Assembly (NCBI GenBank): GCA_040756575.1
Contig: JBFLYP010000001.1
Location: 124,001-188,000, forward strand
Direction of reading: 5' to 3'
Source: DTYU01 sp040756575
GTDB taxonomy: Bacteria; Bacillota; Desulfotomaculia; Desulfotomaculales; Ammonificaceae
DNA: 64,000 nucleotides
A program made the position numbers and the translations under genes. Below the pieces are notes generated by a model, which saw nothing but the letters and a program-made list of their open reading frames with translations, searched no databases and was not told the origin of the DNA. Below, in pieces: positions 49,037 through 58,199 of the stretch. Numbering within the stretch: position 1 is the stretch's first letter; each line of letters opens with the position of its first letter.

Positions 49037-50410
49037 TTACCGCTTACCGGAAATGTACTCGTCTATGGCCTTGGCAGCCTTCTTACCCGCACCCATCGCC
49101 TTAATTACCGTCGCGGAGCCGGTAACGATATCCCCTCCGGCAAAGACACCCGGGCGGCTGGTCCGCCCCGTTGCCTCGTCTGCCATAATACCGCCAAAAC
49201 CGGTCAGTTCAAGCCCCGCTGTGGTCTTGGCAATGAGGTGGTTGGGTGTGGTTCCGATGGCGATTATGACTGTCTCGATATCGATTACGTATTCCGAACC
49301 CTGCTTGACCAACGGTCTTCTTCTCCCCGAGGCATCCGGCTCACCCAATTCCATCTCGACGCATTCCACGCCTTTTACCCATCCGGCATTATCTCCGAGT
49401 ATCCTCACAGGGCTGGTAAGGAACTTAAACTCGATGCCCTCCTCTTTGGCGTGGTGGACCTCTTCGAGCCGGGCCGGCATCTCTTTTTCAGACCGCCGGT
49501 ATACGACATACACCTTTTCGGCGCCGAGCCTGAGGGCCGAGCGAGCGGCATCCATGGCGACGTTCCCTCCGCCGACGACGGCTACCCTCCGGCCCACCTT
49601 AACCGGTGTGTCGTACTCCGGAAACCTGTAAGCCTTCATAAGGTTCACCCTGGTCAGAAACTCGTTCGCCGACATAACGCCGTTGAGGTTCTCTCCGGGG
49701 AGACCCATGAAAACCGGCAACCCTGCCCCCGTACCGACGAATACCGCGTTGTAGCCCTGTGCAAACAGCTCATCAATGCTTGTTACCTGTCCGATCACCA
49801 TGTTGGTCCGGATCTCCACACCCAGCCTTTTGAGGTTGTCAATTTCTCTTGCTACAACACTTTTCGGGAGCCTGAACTCCGGTATCCCGTAAACCAAAAC
49901 CCCGCCGGGGACGTGAAATGCCTCGAATACGGTCACCTCGTACCCCAGCTTTGCAAGATCGCCCGCACACGTGATCCCTGCCGGGCCGGAGCCGATCACA
50001 GCAACCCTGCCCTTGGCAGGTGACCGTTTCGGGGCTTCCTCTTGGCCGTCGGCCGAAACAGACGCGGCATAATCCGCCGCAAAACGCTCCAATCTGCCGA
50101 TGGCCACCGGCTCACCCTTCTGGCTCCTTAGGCAGTGCTTTTCACACTGGTTCTCTTGCGGGCAAACCCTCCCGCAGATTGCCGGCAGGTTGTTGGTTTC
50201 CAGTATCTTTCGATAGGCCTCGACAAACCTGTGTTCCTCAATGAGCTGAATGAAGTCCGGTATCTGGACGTTGACGGGGCAACCGTCGATACAGCGGGGC
50301 TCTTTACACCGCAGGCAGCGCTTAGCCTCTTCCACCGCCTGCTCGGGTGTGTAACCCAGAGCCACCTCGTCGAAATTCCTGCTCCGGACCTTGGGGTCCT
50401 GCTCGGGCAT
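49037..50410 (-). CDS. nfnB: NfnB / GltD-like NADPH-binding flavoprotein
   Basis: 457 residues. N-terminal Fe-S domain with two cysteine sets (CLRCKEPRCIDGCPVNVQIP, CGRVCPQENQCEKHC), FAD Rossmann fold (VIGSGPAGITCAGDLAKLGY), NAD(P) fold (VAVVGGGNVAMDAARSALRL) and the C-terminal GVFAGGDIVTGSATVIKAMG. Alone it resembles the small subunit of glutamate synthase, but no large gltB is nearby and the gene in front encodes NfnA, so the pair is read as the electron-bifurcating NADH-dependent ferredoxin:NADP+ oxidoreductase NfnAB known from acetogens. Forty bases separate the two. Followed by two terminators. Confidence 0.88.
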   Translation of the reverse strand: MPEQDPKVRSRNFDEVALGYTPEQAVEEAKRCLRCKEPRCIDGCPVNVQIPDFIQLIEEHRFVEAYRKILETNNLPAICGRVCPQENQCEKHCLRSQKGEPVAIGRLERFAADYAASVSADGQEEAPKRSPAKGRVAVIGSGPAGITCAGDLAKLGYEVTVFEAFHVPGGVLVYGIPEFRLPKSVVAREIDNLKRLGVEIRTNMVIGQVTSIDELFAQGYNAVFVGTGAGLPVFMGLPGENLNGVMSANEFLTRVNLMKAYRFPEYDTPVKVGRRVAVVGGGNVAMDAARSALRLGAEKVYVVYRRSEKEMPARLEEVHHAKEEGIEFKFLTSPVRILGDNAGWVKGVECVEMELGEPDASGRRRPLVKQGSEYVIDIETVIIAIGTTPNHLIAKTTAGLELTGFGGIMADEATGRTSRPGVFAGGDIVTGSATVIKAMGAGKKAAKAIDEYISGKR

Positions 50411-50450
50411 GCGTACCTTTTTCTGTGCGTTATTCGGCTTGCGCCTTAGC

Positions 50451-51296
50451 TCAGGTATTGGATTCCCTCCTCAGGGTCGCCTGGAGCAAATCAAGGGAGA
50501 TCTTCTCCTGCTCCGAATACATACCCGCCCTTTTTATTACTTCGTCAAAATCAACCAGGTGTCCGTCAAATTCCGGCCCGTCAACGCACGCAAACCTGGT
50601 CTCCCCGCCGACGGTAAGCCTGCAACAGCCGCACATGCCGGTGCCGTCTATCATTATGGGGTTCATGCTCACAACCGTCGGCAGGCCGTACTCTTTAGTA
50701 AGGTTGCTTACCCCCTTCATCATGATTAGCGGTCCGACAGCAATAGCGCGGTCGTACTTGTTACCTTCGTCGAGAAGCTTCTTGAGAAGATCGGTGACAA
50801 ATCCCTTGCATCCCTTGGAGCCGTCATCAGTAGCGATGAAGACGTTCTCGCAATAAGGCCTTATTTCATCTTCAAGAATTATCAGGCCGGCGGTTCTTGC
50901 CCCGATGATAACGTCCACCTTGGTACCGTTATTATACATCTCCTTGACCTGGGAAAAAACCAGTGCTGTGCCGAGTCCGCCTCCGATAACGATAACCCTC
51001 TCCAAGTCCGCGAGGTCGGTAGGTTTCCCGAGGGGGCCTACAAGGTCGAGTATCCGCTCACCTTCCTCGAGCAGTCCGAGTAACATGGTCGTTTTGCCGA
51101 TCTCCTGAAATATTACCGTTATGGTCCCTTTTTCAGCGTCAAAATCGGATATCGTAAGGGGTATCCGTTCACCCTTATCGTAGACTCGAAGGATGATAAA
51201 CTGGCCGGGCCTTGCCTTCTTGGCTATTAAAGGATTCCGGATCTCAATCAGCTTAATAGCAGGAGCAAGAACCCGCTTCTTTACAATTTCATTCAA
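50451..51296 (-). CDS. nfnA: NfnA / sulfide dehydrogenase-type FAD-NAD subunit
   Basis: 281 residues of the ferredoxin reductase fold: FAD-binding barrel (ARPGQFIILRVYDKGERIPL, TISDFDAEKGTITVIFQ), NAD domain (RVIVIGGGLGTALVFSQVKE) and a C-terminal [2Fe-2S] site with clustered cysteines (GTGMCGCCRLTVGGETRFAC, then VDGPEFDGHLVDFD). Matches NfnA, SudB and, more distantly, PyrK. Together with NfnB it would couple NADH and reduced ferredoxin to NADP+ reduction, or run in reverse. Last genes of the co-directional acs block, 216 bases after acsE. Confidence 0.88.
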   Translation of the reverse strand: MNEIVKKRVLAPAIKLIEIRNPLIAKKARPGQFIILRVYDKGERIPLTISDFDAEKGTITVIFQEIGKTTMLLGLLEEGERILDLVGPLGKPTDLADLERVIVIGGGLGTALVFSQVKEMYNNGTKVDVIIGARTAGLIILEDEIRPYCENVFIATDDGSKGCKGFVTDLLKKLLDEGNKYDRAIAVGPLIMMKGVSNLTKEYGLPTVVSMNPIMIDGTGMCGCCRLTVGGETRFACVDGPEFDGHLVDFDEVIKRAGMYSEQEKISLDLLQATLRRESNT

Positions 51297-51317
51297 ACAG
51301 TATACACTCCTGTCTTC

Positions 51318-51421
51318 CAGAAGTCGGATGCAAGAAGTCTCAGGTAAGGTTACTTTAAGGGATTAGCTTTGCGAATTCAAGCCTTAGTTTTCTGATTGCT
51401 GACCTCCTGTATCTGACCTCC
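51318..51421. repeat. Heptad-armed hairpin (51.3 kb copy)
   Basis: Left arm 51318-51345 (AGTCGGA TGCAAGA AGTCTCA) and right arm 51389-51421, whose reverse complement reads GGTCAGA TACAGGA GGTCAGC. The TACAGGA unit is shared with the 7.8 kb copy. The loop holds CTTTAAGGGATTAGC and TTTGCGAATTC, matching the conserved centre. Lies in the nfnA-acsE spacer. Confidence 0.65.
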
Positions 51422-51512
51422 AATACCTGCAGTTCGCTCAGGAATACGGACCGCTGTCCCAGCACTCGACACTGAAGTATGCCGTAACCAGAAGCACGGG
51501 ACAGAACTTAAA

Positions 51513-52307
51513 CTACCGCTGGCGGAAAGTCTTTAGGTAAGAGTCGCAATAAATCTCTTTGTTTAAGATAATATTGGCCGTGGCTGCCATGTCAACCAAT
51601 TCGTTGTCCTCAACATCCGCTATTGCAGCATCGAGCCCGCAAGCTATTCCCATTACAAGGAAAGTCCGGTTGATAAGCGGCCGGTTGGGGCACCGCTGTG
51701 AAATATTAGAAAGTCCTACAACCGTTCGCGGCGACGGACTGGCAAGAAGCTTAACCTGCCGAATGGTTTCCAAAACCTCCGGCCCGTGATCCTGCGCAAC
51801 GTTGACAGGCAACACCAGCGGATCGATGTAAAGCTCCTCCATAGGGATGCCGTGGGCGTCGGCGTTGGCCACAATCTCCATTGCTAATGCCAGTCGGTCG
51901 TTGGCGTCCTTGGGCACTCCTTTTTCATTCATTGCCAAGCCGATGATCGCTGCGTTGTATTTCGCTGCCATTGGAAGGTAAATGTCCATCTTCCACTGGT
52001 CCGCGGTGGTGGAATTAATCATTGCCCTTCCGCGGTGAACCTTCAGTCCGGCTTCGATCGCATCCGGGTTGGTCGAATCAAGACAGCAGGGGAGGGGACT
52101 TGCTTCCTGCGCCACCTTGACCAGCCACTCCATCGTTGCCGGCTGGTCTTCCGCCGCCACTGTGGGACCGGTGTTGATGTCAAGGTAGCGTGCCCCGTTC
52201 TGGGTTTGAAGGGCAGCGTGCCGTCTTATCGGTTCAGGGTCGCGGTTTAAAATCGCCTCCCTTATATCTTTGAACATCCCGTTAATGCGTTCACCGATAA
52301 GTTCCAC
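51513..52307 (-). CDS. acsE: Methyltetrahydrofolate:corrinoid iron-sulfur protein methyltransferase
   Basis: Transfers the methyl group of 5-methyl-tetrahydrofolate to cobalt of the AcsCD protein. GTG 52307 has a perfect AAAGGAGG seven bases upstream and gives 264 residues, the family length; the frame opens to 52409 without support. TIM-barrel (pterin-binding) blocks: ELIGERINGMFKDIREAI, ARYLDINTGPTVAAEDQPAT, CCLDSTNPDAIEAGLKVHRG, AMINSTTADQWKMD, LYIDPLVLPVN, TVVGLSNISQRCPNRPLINR. The pterin-site Asp and Asn residues are present. Confidence 0.95.
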   Translation of the reverse strand: MELIGERINGMFKDIREAILNRDPEPIRRHAALQTQNGARYLDINTGPTVAAEDQPATMEWLVKVAQEASPLPCCLDSTNPDAIEAGLKVHRGRAMINSTTADQWKMDIYLPMAAKYNAAIIGLAMNEKGVPKDANDRLALAMEIVANADAHGIPMEELYIDPLVLPVNVAQDHGPEVLETIRQVKLLASPSPRTVVGLSNISQRCPNRPLINRTFLVMGIACGLDAAIADVEDNELVDMAATANIILNKEIYCDSYLKTFRQR

Positions 52308-52398
52308 TCTCTTACCTCCTTTAAAAAGTTCTAAGTTAAACAGTTTAACAGTTCTAAGTTGTATACGGTTGATGCTTATCCTGGATGACCTAATAATA

Positions 52399-52530
52399 GG
52401 TCCGTTCAACGTACATGCTACAATGGCTTAAATTCCTGGTCCGTTCAACGTTATCAGTGCATGCTTATCCAGAAAACATCTACGGTCCGTTCAATGTTCT
52501 TAAACACATATCGATTAACGGTTCAATGTA
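52399..52530. repeat. Degenerate direct repeats GGTCCGTTCAAYGT
   Basis: Copies at 52399-52412, 52438-52452 and 52484-52498, with a shorter GGTTCAATGT near 52520 and an inverted relative (CACGTTGAACC) near 52565. They fill the 311-base spacer between acsE and acsD, which is otherwise empty. Spacing is about 39 and 46 bases. Function unknown; could be protein-binding or degenerate repeat debris. Confidence 0.6.
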
Positions 52531-52618
52531 GAACGGTCCTGAAAGGTTCATCCAATTAAGCCAGCACGTTGAACCGTGAACTTCGAACTGACCCTAAAGG
52601 TCCATCATCTTAGCCGAA

Positions 52619-53563
52619 CTAATAAGCCTGCGGCTGCATCATTTTCTTAATGTGCACCTTGAGGTGTTTGAGCGACTCCGGGTGCCTTACCACCGCGATG
52701 TGCCCGCCCGCATGGATAAGCCCGGTAGCGGTCGTAACCTCCCACAGGATGGCCCGTTTCATTTGTTCGCCCCATTCGGGCGCGTCCGGCGTCTTGGCTT
52801 CCTTTGTCTTCCACGCCTCCTGCCCAACCAGTAGAATGACCGGCATGGCAAGCATCCTGTCGCCCATAAGCGCGCCGGTCCTCATGCGTTCGATGATCGA
52901 GTAAGCATACTCGATACCGTAACCCAAAGCACCTATCGACGGGTCCATGACTATCCGTTCCGGTTCGAGATTCATTTCAGTTATGAGGATGTTGAGTTGT
53001 TTCGCTAAATTGATGTCGAGGGGACTCGACGCGATTACTGCATGCCCGTTTGCAATACAGCCCGCTATGATCGACTTGTAGTTTTCCTGCGTTGCGCAGC
53101 CCAGGAGGCAGTTTTTCCCCGACAAGGCGCTGGCGACTTCCGGCAGGACCGCCGCGTCCTTTTCCTCTACCCCGCACCCAAGAACGATCATCGGCACGTC
53201 AATCGCTTCCGCGACGGAGGCAGCCACCTGCGCAGCCTCTTCCGGAGAGGCATTTTCTCCATCGGGATGGATCCGTGTAAGACGGAGCGCCACCAGGTCA
53301 GCCCCGTAGTCGACGCATTTTTTGGCCCAGGCCGGCGGGTCGCCGAGCACCCCTTCGTAAGGTGCTGCAAGAAAATCAGGCCACTCCTGCGGTGGGGCGT
53401 CAAAAACCTCGAGCGCCACCACCGGAGGGTTTGGGATCTCGCCTTCGAAATGCAGGAACGGGAGCGTGGAATCCCCTCCCACCTTCACCTGCTTGGAACC
53501 GGTGCCCAATACCGTTTCCAGACACTTACTGCTCCACCGCTCTTTTGCGATTGTAACCGACAT
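52619..53563 (-). CDS. acsD: Corrinoid iron-sulfur protein, small subunit
   Basis: 314 residues, TIM-barrel subunit that pairs with AcsC to hold the corrinoid. Family blocks: VGGDSTLPFLHFEGEIPNPP, WAKKCVDYGADLVALRLTRI, MIVLGCGVEEKDAAVLPEVA, CLLGCATQENYKSIIAGCIA, ERIVMDPSIGALGYGIEYAY, MPVILLVGQEAWKTKEAKTP and GLIHAGGHIAVVRHPESL. Full length. Between cooC and acsE on the same strand, but with spacers of 219 and 311 bases rather than tight coupling. Confidence 0.95.
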   Translation of the reverse strand: MSVTIAKERWSSKCLETVLGTGSKQVKVGGDSTLPFLHFEGEIPNPPVVALEVFDAPPQEWPDFLAAPYEGVLGDPPAWAKKCVDYGADLVALRLTRIHPDGENASPEEAAQVAASVAEAIDVPMIVLGCGVEEKDAAVLPEVASALSGKNCLLGCATQENYKSIIAGCIANGHAVIASSPLDINLAKQLNILITEMNLEPERIVMDPSIGALGYGIEYAYSIIERMRTGALMGDRMLAMPVILLVGQEAWKTKEAKTPDAPEWGEQMKRAILWEVTTATGLIHAGGHIAVVRHPESLKHLKVHIKKMMQPQAY

Positions 53564-53782
53564 CTTAACATCCCAACCTTCCAGAGTAAATTATTAGTCT
53601 ATTCCTTATAAAATTTTAAATTTAACTTTCTTGAACAGCCGTGCTGTTCGTTGTCCCCCGGAGTACGGGAAGGTGGAGTGTGAAAATGACCGGCACTGCG
53701 CAAAGCGCTCCTTAGGGACAACGCCAGCGGCCTTTTTAGAACTTGTGCCCTAAGCCGTAAGTTAAGTGCAAAAGTTGAATTA
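53564..53782. other. Spacer between cooC and acsD with a short hairpin
   Basis: About 220 bases without a gene. Contains a perfect 7-bp hairpin GAACAGC-CGT-GCTGTTC at 53633-53649. No U-tract follows on the minus strand, so it is more likely an mRNA-processing or stability structure than a terminator. Confidence 0.45.
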
Positions 53783-54532
53783 TCAAACTTTCGCCCTGGC
53801 CAAGATTTCTCCTGCCGCTACCACCGCCGGCGAATCCTCCGGCAGCGAAACAATCGGCCGCGAACGAAGGTCGTACTCAGCCACAGCAGGGTCGGCCGGA
53901 ATCATACCCGCGTATTCGAGTCCGGTCCCGGCCATTTCCGGCTCGAGTATCCTGATATCTTCCGGCCGGGCGCGGTTTACCACAAGGTATTTAGACTTTA
54001 TCCCAAGCTTGAGATTATCCGCAAGCTCCCGGATGCGGCCGGCAGAGCGAATCCCCTTTACCGTTGCATCGGAGAGTATAAACAGTACTTCTACGCTCTG
54101 CGACGTGCGCCGGCTCAGGTGTTCGAGACCCGCTTCGTTGTCCATTACAACATACCGGTAATTTGAGGCCAGCTCCTTAGTGTATCCCCGCAGGAGGTTG
54201 TTCACGTAACAGTAGCATCCCGGCCCCTCCGGCCCGCCCATCACTAACAGGTCCACATCCTTCCCTTCGGCAAGCGACTGGTGGATTTTATAAGCCACAT
54301 ACCTGTCCTTCGTCATCCCGGCAGGAATGCTGTCGCGGTCCTCCGATACCGTTCGCATGATGTCAGCGATAGAGTCCGGCGGGTCAATACCGAGCGCCTG
54401 GGCAAGGTTGGCGTTCGCGTCGGCATCAACCGCAAGGATGGGCCGTTTTCCAGCCTCTAACAGGTGCTTTATCGCCAGCGCAACAAACGTGGTTTTGCCG
54501 GTTCCGCCCTTACCTGCTACAGCGATAAACAA
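53783..54532 (-). CDS. cooC: CO dehydrogenase maturation ATPase CooC/AcsF
   Basis: 249-residue MinD-type P-loop ATPase that loads nickel into CODH or ACS. Deviant Walker A GKGGTGKTTFVALAI at the N-terminus, DADANANLAQALG, the metal-binding CxC motif in GPGCYCYVNNLLRG and the switch/Walker B region VVMDNEAGLEHLSRRTSQSV. Four bases after the acsV stop, so coupled to it. Whether it serves CODH (CooC) or ACS (AcsF) cannot be settled from sequence. Confidence 0.93.
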   Translation of the reverse strand: MFIAVAGKGGTGKTTFVALAIKHLLEAGKRPILAVDADANANLAQALGIDPPDSIADIMRTVSEDRDSIPAGMTKDRYVAYKIHQSLAEGKDVDLLVMGGPEGPGCYCYVNNLLRGYTKELASNYRYVVMDNEAGLEHLSRRTSQSVEVLFILSDATVKGIRSAGRIRELADNLKLGIKSKYLVVNRARPEDIRILEPEMAGTGLEYAGMIPADPAVAEYDLRSRPIVSLPEDSPAVVAAGEILARAKV

Positions 54533-54536
54533 TATG

Positions 54537-56441
54537 CTACATTCCTTTCTGCACCGAGGGAAAGAGAGCCATGTCCGTGTGCGGAAGGAAGAGAGCTGAC
54601 ACGAACTCCTCCATAAAGCGGTTGCCGGCGCTGAGTTCCACGTAGGTCATCCGCCCGGCGATTTCTTTGATCTCCTCCCCGGCCTGTTGTGAAAGAAGGG
54701 CCAGTCGCGCCCCTTTCAAGGCGCTGTTCCCGATATAAGTATAACTCTCAAGCGGGATGTCCGGAAGCATGCCGATGGCGATGGCATCCCGGATATTAAT
54801 GAAACGCCCGAACCCTCCCGCGATAAAAACCCGGTCTACCGCAGCGATCTCCAAGTCGACCGAGGTCAGCAACGTCCTCAGCCCTGCAAAAACCGCGGCT
54901 TTAGCGCGCATAAGGTTCTGGATATCGGCCTGCGTTAAGGTTATATCCCCGCCGTGACCCGTCTCGGTATCCCAGGCCACGACAAACTCCGGCCCTTCCT
55001 CTCTTTCGCGCACCCGCGGGGACGCCAAACCCTTCACAAACCTGCCGTTCCGGTCGATCACCCCCGCCCGGTGAAGCGAGGAAAGGATGTCGATTAACCC
55101 GGAACCGCATATGCCGAGGGGTTTTTTATTACCTACGGTCTCATACACCACTTCAAAACCGCCGGGCAGAACCCGGACAGTTTCAATCGCCCCGTCCACG
55201 GCGCGCATCCCGCACGTGATTCCGCTTCCCTCAAAGGCCGGACCCGCCGAACAGGCACAGGCCATCAGCCAATCACGATTTCCCAGAACCATTTCCCCGT
55301 TGGTACCGATGTCTAAAAACAGACTAAGCGGTTCTGCACCGGCCATCCCGGTAACCTTGACCCCCGCTGTAATGTCGCCGCCTACGTAACTGGCCACGGC
55401 GGGCAGGCAGTGCACCCAGGCCTCAGGGTGAACCTTGAGCCCGAGTTCTTTGCCTTTTACCGGCGGCGGCATATTCGCCGACGGCACATAAGGCTCAAGC
55501 CTTATGTAAGTCGGGTCAAGCCCCAGGAAGAGGTGAATCATGGTTGTATTCCCGGCACAGACAACCGCCCGGACATCTCGCGGGCTCAGCTTTTGAAGCT
55601 GCAGCACTTCAGTGATCAGCCCGTTTATTGTTTCAATCACCGCCTTTTGAAGCTCGGCGCTGCCTCCGGGAGTCTCCGTGGCGTAGACGATCCTGGAAAT
55701 GATGTCATCGCCGAAGGCGGCCTGGCGGTTATAAGTCCCGGTCGTTCCCGCAACTTTTCCGGTTTTGAGGTTAACCAGTTCCACTGCAACTGTAGTGGTA
55801 CCTATGTCTATGGCAAGCCCGAATGCGTCCTTCGCTGTTTTCCCCGCCGGTTTTACCCCCTGAATTTCACTCCCGCCGTTGAGATGGGCTAAATCGACCG
55901 AGACGTACCAGCCTGCGTCCCGTAAAACCCGCGGCAATTCTTTCAGCACCCGCCGGCTGGTCCAGGCTTTTTCAACCCCCCGCTCACGTTTCAGTGCCCA
56001 TATCAGGCGGCCGTAATCATCAGTGTTGTCCGCAAGCGTGGGCTCGGCGAGCCTGAGAACTTCTCTGGTGAACAGCGGGGAAACTTCTACGTCCTCCTCA
56101 GCGAAAACTGAAAGCACCCCGCTCTGCCGTTCTTCAAGCAGCACCCGGTGCTCGTTGAGTCTCGACGCCTCGGGTATAAAGACTGTGGCGTCTCCTTCCG
56201 GGACCGCTTGACATGCCGGAACCCAACCTGCTGCCGCCTCTTCGGGTGTAACCCTGCTTTTTCCAGTTAACCTTACGTTACCGCTTGCAACCTGAACCTT
56301 ACAGCGGCCACAGACCCCCTTCCCACCGCAGGCCCCGCGAAGCGTAATCCCGGCCTTGGCCGCTGCCTGGATCAGCGTCAGGCCGGGAGCTATCTTCACC
56401 TCAAGGTTGTCAGGAAGGAACAGTACCGAGTTTCCGGCCAT
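54537..56441 (-). CDS. acsV: Reductive activator of the corrinoid protein (AcsV/RACo)
   Basis: 634 residues. N-terminal plant-type [2Fe-2S] ferredoxin domain with CGGKGVCGRCKV and a distal Cys (about 35-80), a linker, and a C-terminal ASKHA ATPase (FGLAIDIGTTTVAVELVNLK, AVVCAGNTTMIHLFLGLDP, LSLFLDIGTNGEMVLGNRDW, AACACSAGPAFEGSGI-type region, VDRVFIAGGFGRFINIRDAI). It uses ATP to re-reduce Co(II) of AcsCD to Co(I). Between acsC and cooC; the acsC-acsV spacer contains repeat copy E. Confidence 0.94.
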   Translation of the reverse strand: MAGNSVLFLPDNLEVKIAPGLTLIQAAAKAGITLRGACGGKGVCGRCKVQVASGNVRLTGKSRVTPEEAAAGWVPACQAVPEGDATVFIPEASRLNEHRVLLEERQSGVLSVFAEEDVEVSPLFTREVLRLAEPTLADNTDDYGRLIWALKRERGVEKAWTSRRVLKELPRVLRDAGWYVSVDLAHLNGGSEIQGVKPAGKTAKDAFGLAIDIGTTTVAVELVNLKTGKVAGTTGTYNRQAAFGDDIISRIVYATETPGGSAELQKAVIETINGLITEVLQLQKLSPRDVRAVVCAGNTTMIHLFLGLDPTYIRLEPYVPSANMPPPVKGKELGLKVHPEAWVHCLPAVASYVGGDITAGVKVTGMAGAEPLSLFLDIGTNGEMVLGNRDWLMACACSAGPAFEGSGITCGMRAVDGAIETVRVLPGGFEVVYETVGNKKPLGICGSGLIDILSSLHRAGVIDRNGRFVKGLASPRVREREEGPEFVVAWDTETGHGGDITLTQADIQNLMRAKAAVFAGLRTLLTSVDLEIAAVDRVFIAGGFGRFINIRDAIAIGMLPDIPLESYTYIGNSALKGARLALLSQQAGEEIKEIAGRMTYVELSAGNRFMEEFVSALFLPHTDMALFPSVQKGM

Positions 56442-56469
56442 TACCCACCTCCTCTAAAAATAGTACTTC

Positions 56470-56705
56470 TTTCGATGGGCACGTCGATAAGCTTCGCACA
56501 GCTTTGTCAGGCTCGCCGACCGGGTTCTCACGTATTTCCGTATACGCTCCGGCCTGTCCGGCTACGCCTTCCGCGCTCTGCTTGCTTCTAACCGCGTTTC
56601 GTTTATGTTACACTACCGCAAGTAACACGCTTACGGGTCTACTCGCCTCATTTTCAGATTTCGTTGTGCGGTTGCCGCATGCGGCACTCTTTCGGAAGTC
56701 CCTCG
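56470..56705 (+). repeat. Dispersed modular repeat, variant copy E inside the acs operon
   Basis: Plus orientation, opposite to acs transcription. It keeps the left block (GATAAGCTTCGC, TTTGTCAGGCTCGCC), the GTTTATGTTAC block, CATTTTCAGATTTCG and the terminal hairpin TGCGG-TTG-CCGCA (56667-56679) followed by GCGGCACTC. The internal part differs from A and C: GGGTTCTCACGTATTTCC, ACGCTCCGGCCTGTCCGGC in place of heptads. Fills the acsC-acsV spacer. Confidence 0.75.
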
Positions 56706-56834
56706 TTCGCTATCACAGAATTCACAATTCAGGCCGTTCGCAACCCGGATGGCTGCCCAACATAAGCAGCAAGCGGTTCCCGGCAAAACGGCGACCTGCA
56801 TACAGCCGGTGTGCCGCCTGTCAAGCGACGGATC
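56706..56834. other. Remaining acsC-acsV spacer
   Basis: About 130 bases after the acsC stop with no gene and no clear terminator, so read-through from acsC into acsV is expected. Confidence 0.35.
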
Positions 56835-58169
56835 TCAATTCCAAAACTGCTTGAGAAACGCGGGGATGCCTGCAGACTCGCGCGGACCGACCATAACCTC
56901 CCAGCCGGAAAGCTCCTGTAGCTTTCCGCTCAAAACAGCAACCCCGCCGGGAATGATCACTTTCCGGTGCGAAACCTTCTCCGCAGCCCCGCTTTCGGTC
57001 AAGGCCGCCGCAATCTTCTCGGGGGTGAACTTCCCCGCCGCCCAGGCCGTCAGCACCGAGGTCCCGTCCGTATCCACCGTGAGAATGTATGAGGGCACCC
57101 GGGACGCCTCTACATCCCCTGCCACACAGAAGTAAGTAAGCGAGAAGTTCGTGGTTACAAAAACCGGGGACTGCGGTGTAACCGCTCCTATCTCGTAAAC
57201 CTTCGGTTCCACCGCGATCGGCTTCTGGGGGTCGGTGTAAATGTTCAGCCGCATTGTAATCAGCGGCAGGATATCTGCCGGATCCGCGGTATCTATCACC
57301 ACTATCCCCGCATACTTCGCAAGATAAACCACCGCGTCCACTACCCGCTGGACCGGATCCGGATTGGTAGCAAAGGTTATCCCGGGGTAACCGAAGGGTC
57401 GGAAGCGCTTCAAGGCCTGGCGTCTGAGCTGCGTCTGATCGGCAAGAACCTGGTTTACCTCTCGCGCGCCTGTATCGAGGACCAGTTGCTTCACACCTGC
57501 GGCGGTGACCTTATTAACCAAATCGGCAAGCCCGGCGAGACTTTCAGCTTTCACCGCCAGGGGCGAGTCGTGCTGTTTAGCCAGCGCGGCCATTTTTTCG
57601 TAGTTCCCGGCGGCAGCAGCGTAAATCAGCGGTTTGGCGCTGCCCGTTTCGGCAAGCGCCGCTGCCATGGCACCGGTATCCTCGCTGATAAGAACCAGAC
57701 CGAGGTTTGTCTTGCCTTGAACCGCCTTCACCGCAGCCGCGAAGGTGGCCGGATCACCCGAAACGTTTTCTACCGCCACCAGGTCCACGCAGTGCATCTG
57801 CCCCACCCGGTCGAAGCACAGCTTGCTGATCTCGGCCGCCCGCGCTTCTATTTTTTCCGGTGACAGATTATCCGGTACGGTGATGGCGATGCCCGCCGGG
57901 TGCTCGAAGCGCTTGTCGTGCCGGAACAAAACCGTCTCGTTTCCGATCTCCAGCACCCGCTCACCTGCACCTATCCTGACCAGCGCAATAGGCGGAGCGG
58001 AAGCGGCACCCAGAGCCTCTTTCGCCTGCTCGCTCGCGTGAGGGCACTTCTCAAGCGAAGTCTTCCCTGCAGCCAACTGCATCGCAAAGGCCAGGCAGGT
58101 CGGCTGTCCGCATTCCTTGCAGTTTGTCTTGGGTAAAAGCTTGAAGATTTCCAATCCGGTAAGTGCCAT
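56835..58169 (-). CDS. acsC: Corrinoid iron-sulfur protein, large subunit
   Basis: 444 residues. N-terminal [4Fe-4S] domain (LLPKTNCKECGQPTCLAFAM, SLEKCPHAS; four cysteines), central TIM barrel (about 90-320) and a C-terminal corrinoid-binding domain (VFVTTNFSLTYFCVAGDVEA, VLTAWAAGKFTPEKIAAALT, KVIIPGGVAVLSGKLQELSG). Receives the methyl from AcsE and delivers it to AcsB. ATG with GAGAGGGG upstream. The 211-base spacer to acsB contains repeat copy F. Confidence 0.96.
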   Translation of the reverse strand: MALTGLEIFKLLPKTNCKECGQPTCLAFAMQLAAGKTSLEKCPHASEQAKEALGAASAPPIALVRIGAGERVLEIGNETVLFRHDKRFEHPAGIAITVPDNLSPEKIEARAAEISKLCFDRVGQMHCVDLVAVENVSGDPATFAAAVKAVQGKTNLGLVLISEDTGAMAAALAETGSAKPLIYAAAAGNYEKMAALAKQHDSPLAVKAESLAGLADLVNKVTAAGVKQLVLDTGAREVNQVLADQTQLRRQALKRFRPFGYPGITFATNPDPVQRVVDAVVYLAKYAGIVVIDTADPADILPLITMRLNIYTDPQKPIAVEPKVYEIGAVTPQSPVFVTTNFSLTYFCVAGDVEASRVPSYILTVDTDGTSVLTAWAAGKFTPEKIAAALTESGAAEKVSHRKVIIPGGVAVLSGKLQELSGWEVMVGPRESAGIPAFLKQFWN

Positions 58170-58199
58170 TCGTTAAACCCCTCTCCCACCTCGTTATTA

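Noticed and set aside
49025..50023. 332-codon plus-strand ORF
   Set aside because: Antisense to nfnB, which has all cofactor motifs; no ribosome site.
49037..50410. Glutamate synthase small subunit (GltD)
   Set aside because: No large subunit is nearby and the gene directly upstream encodes the NfnA partner, so NfnB is the better reading.
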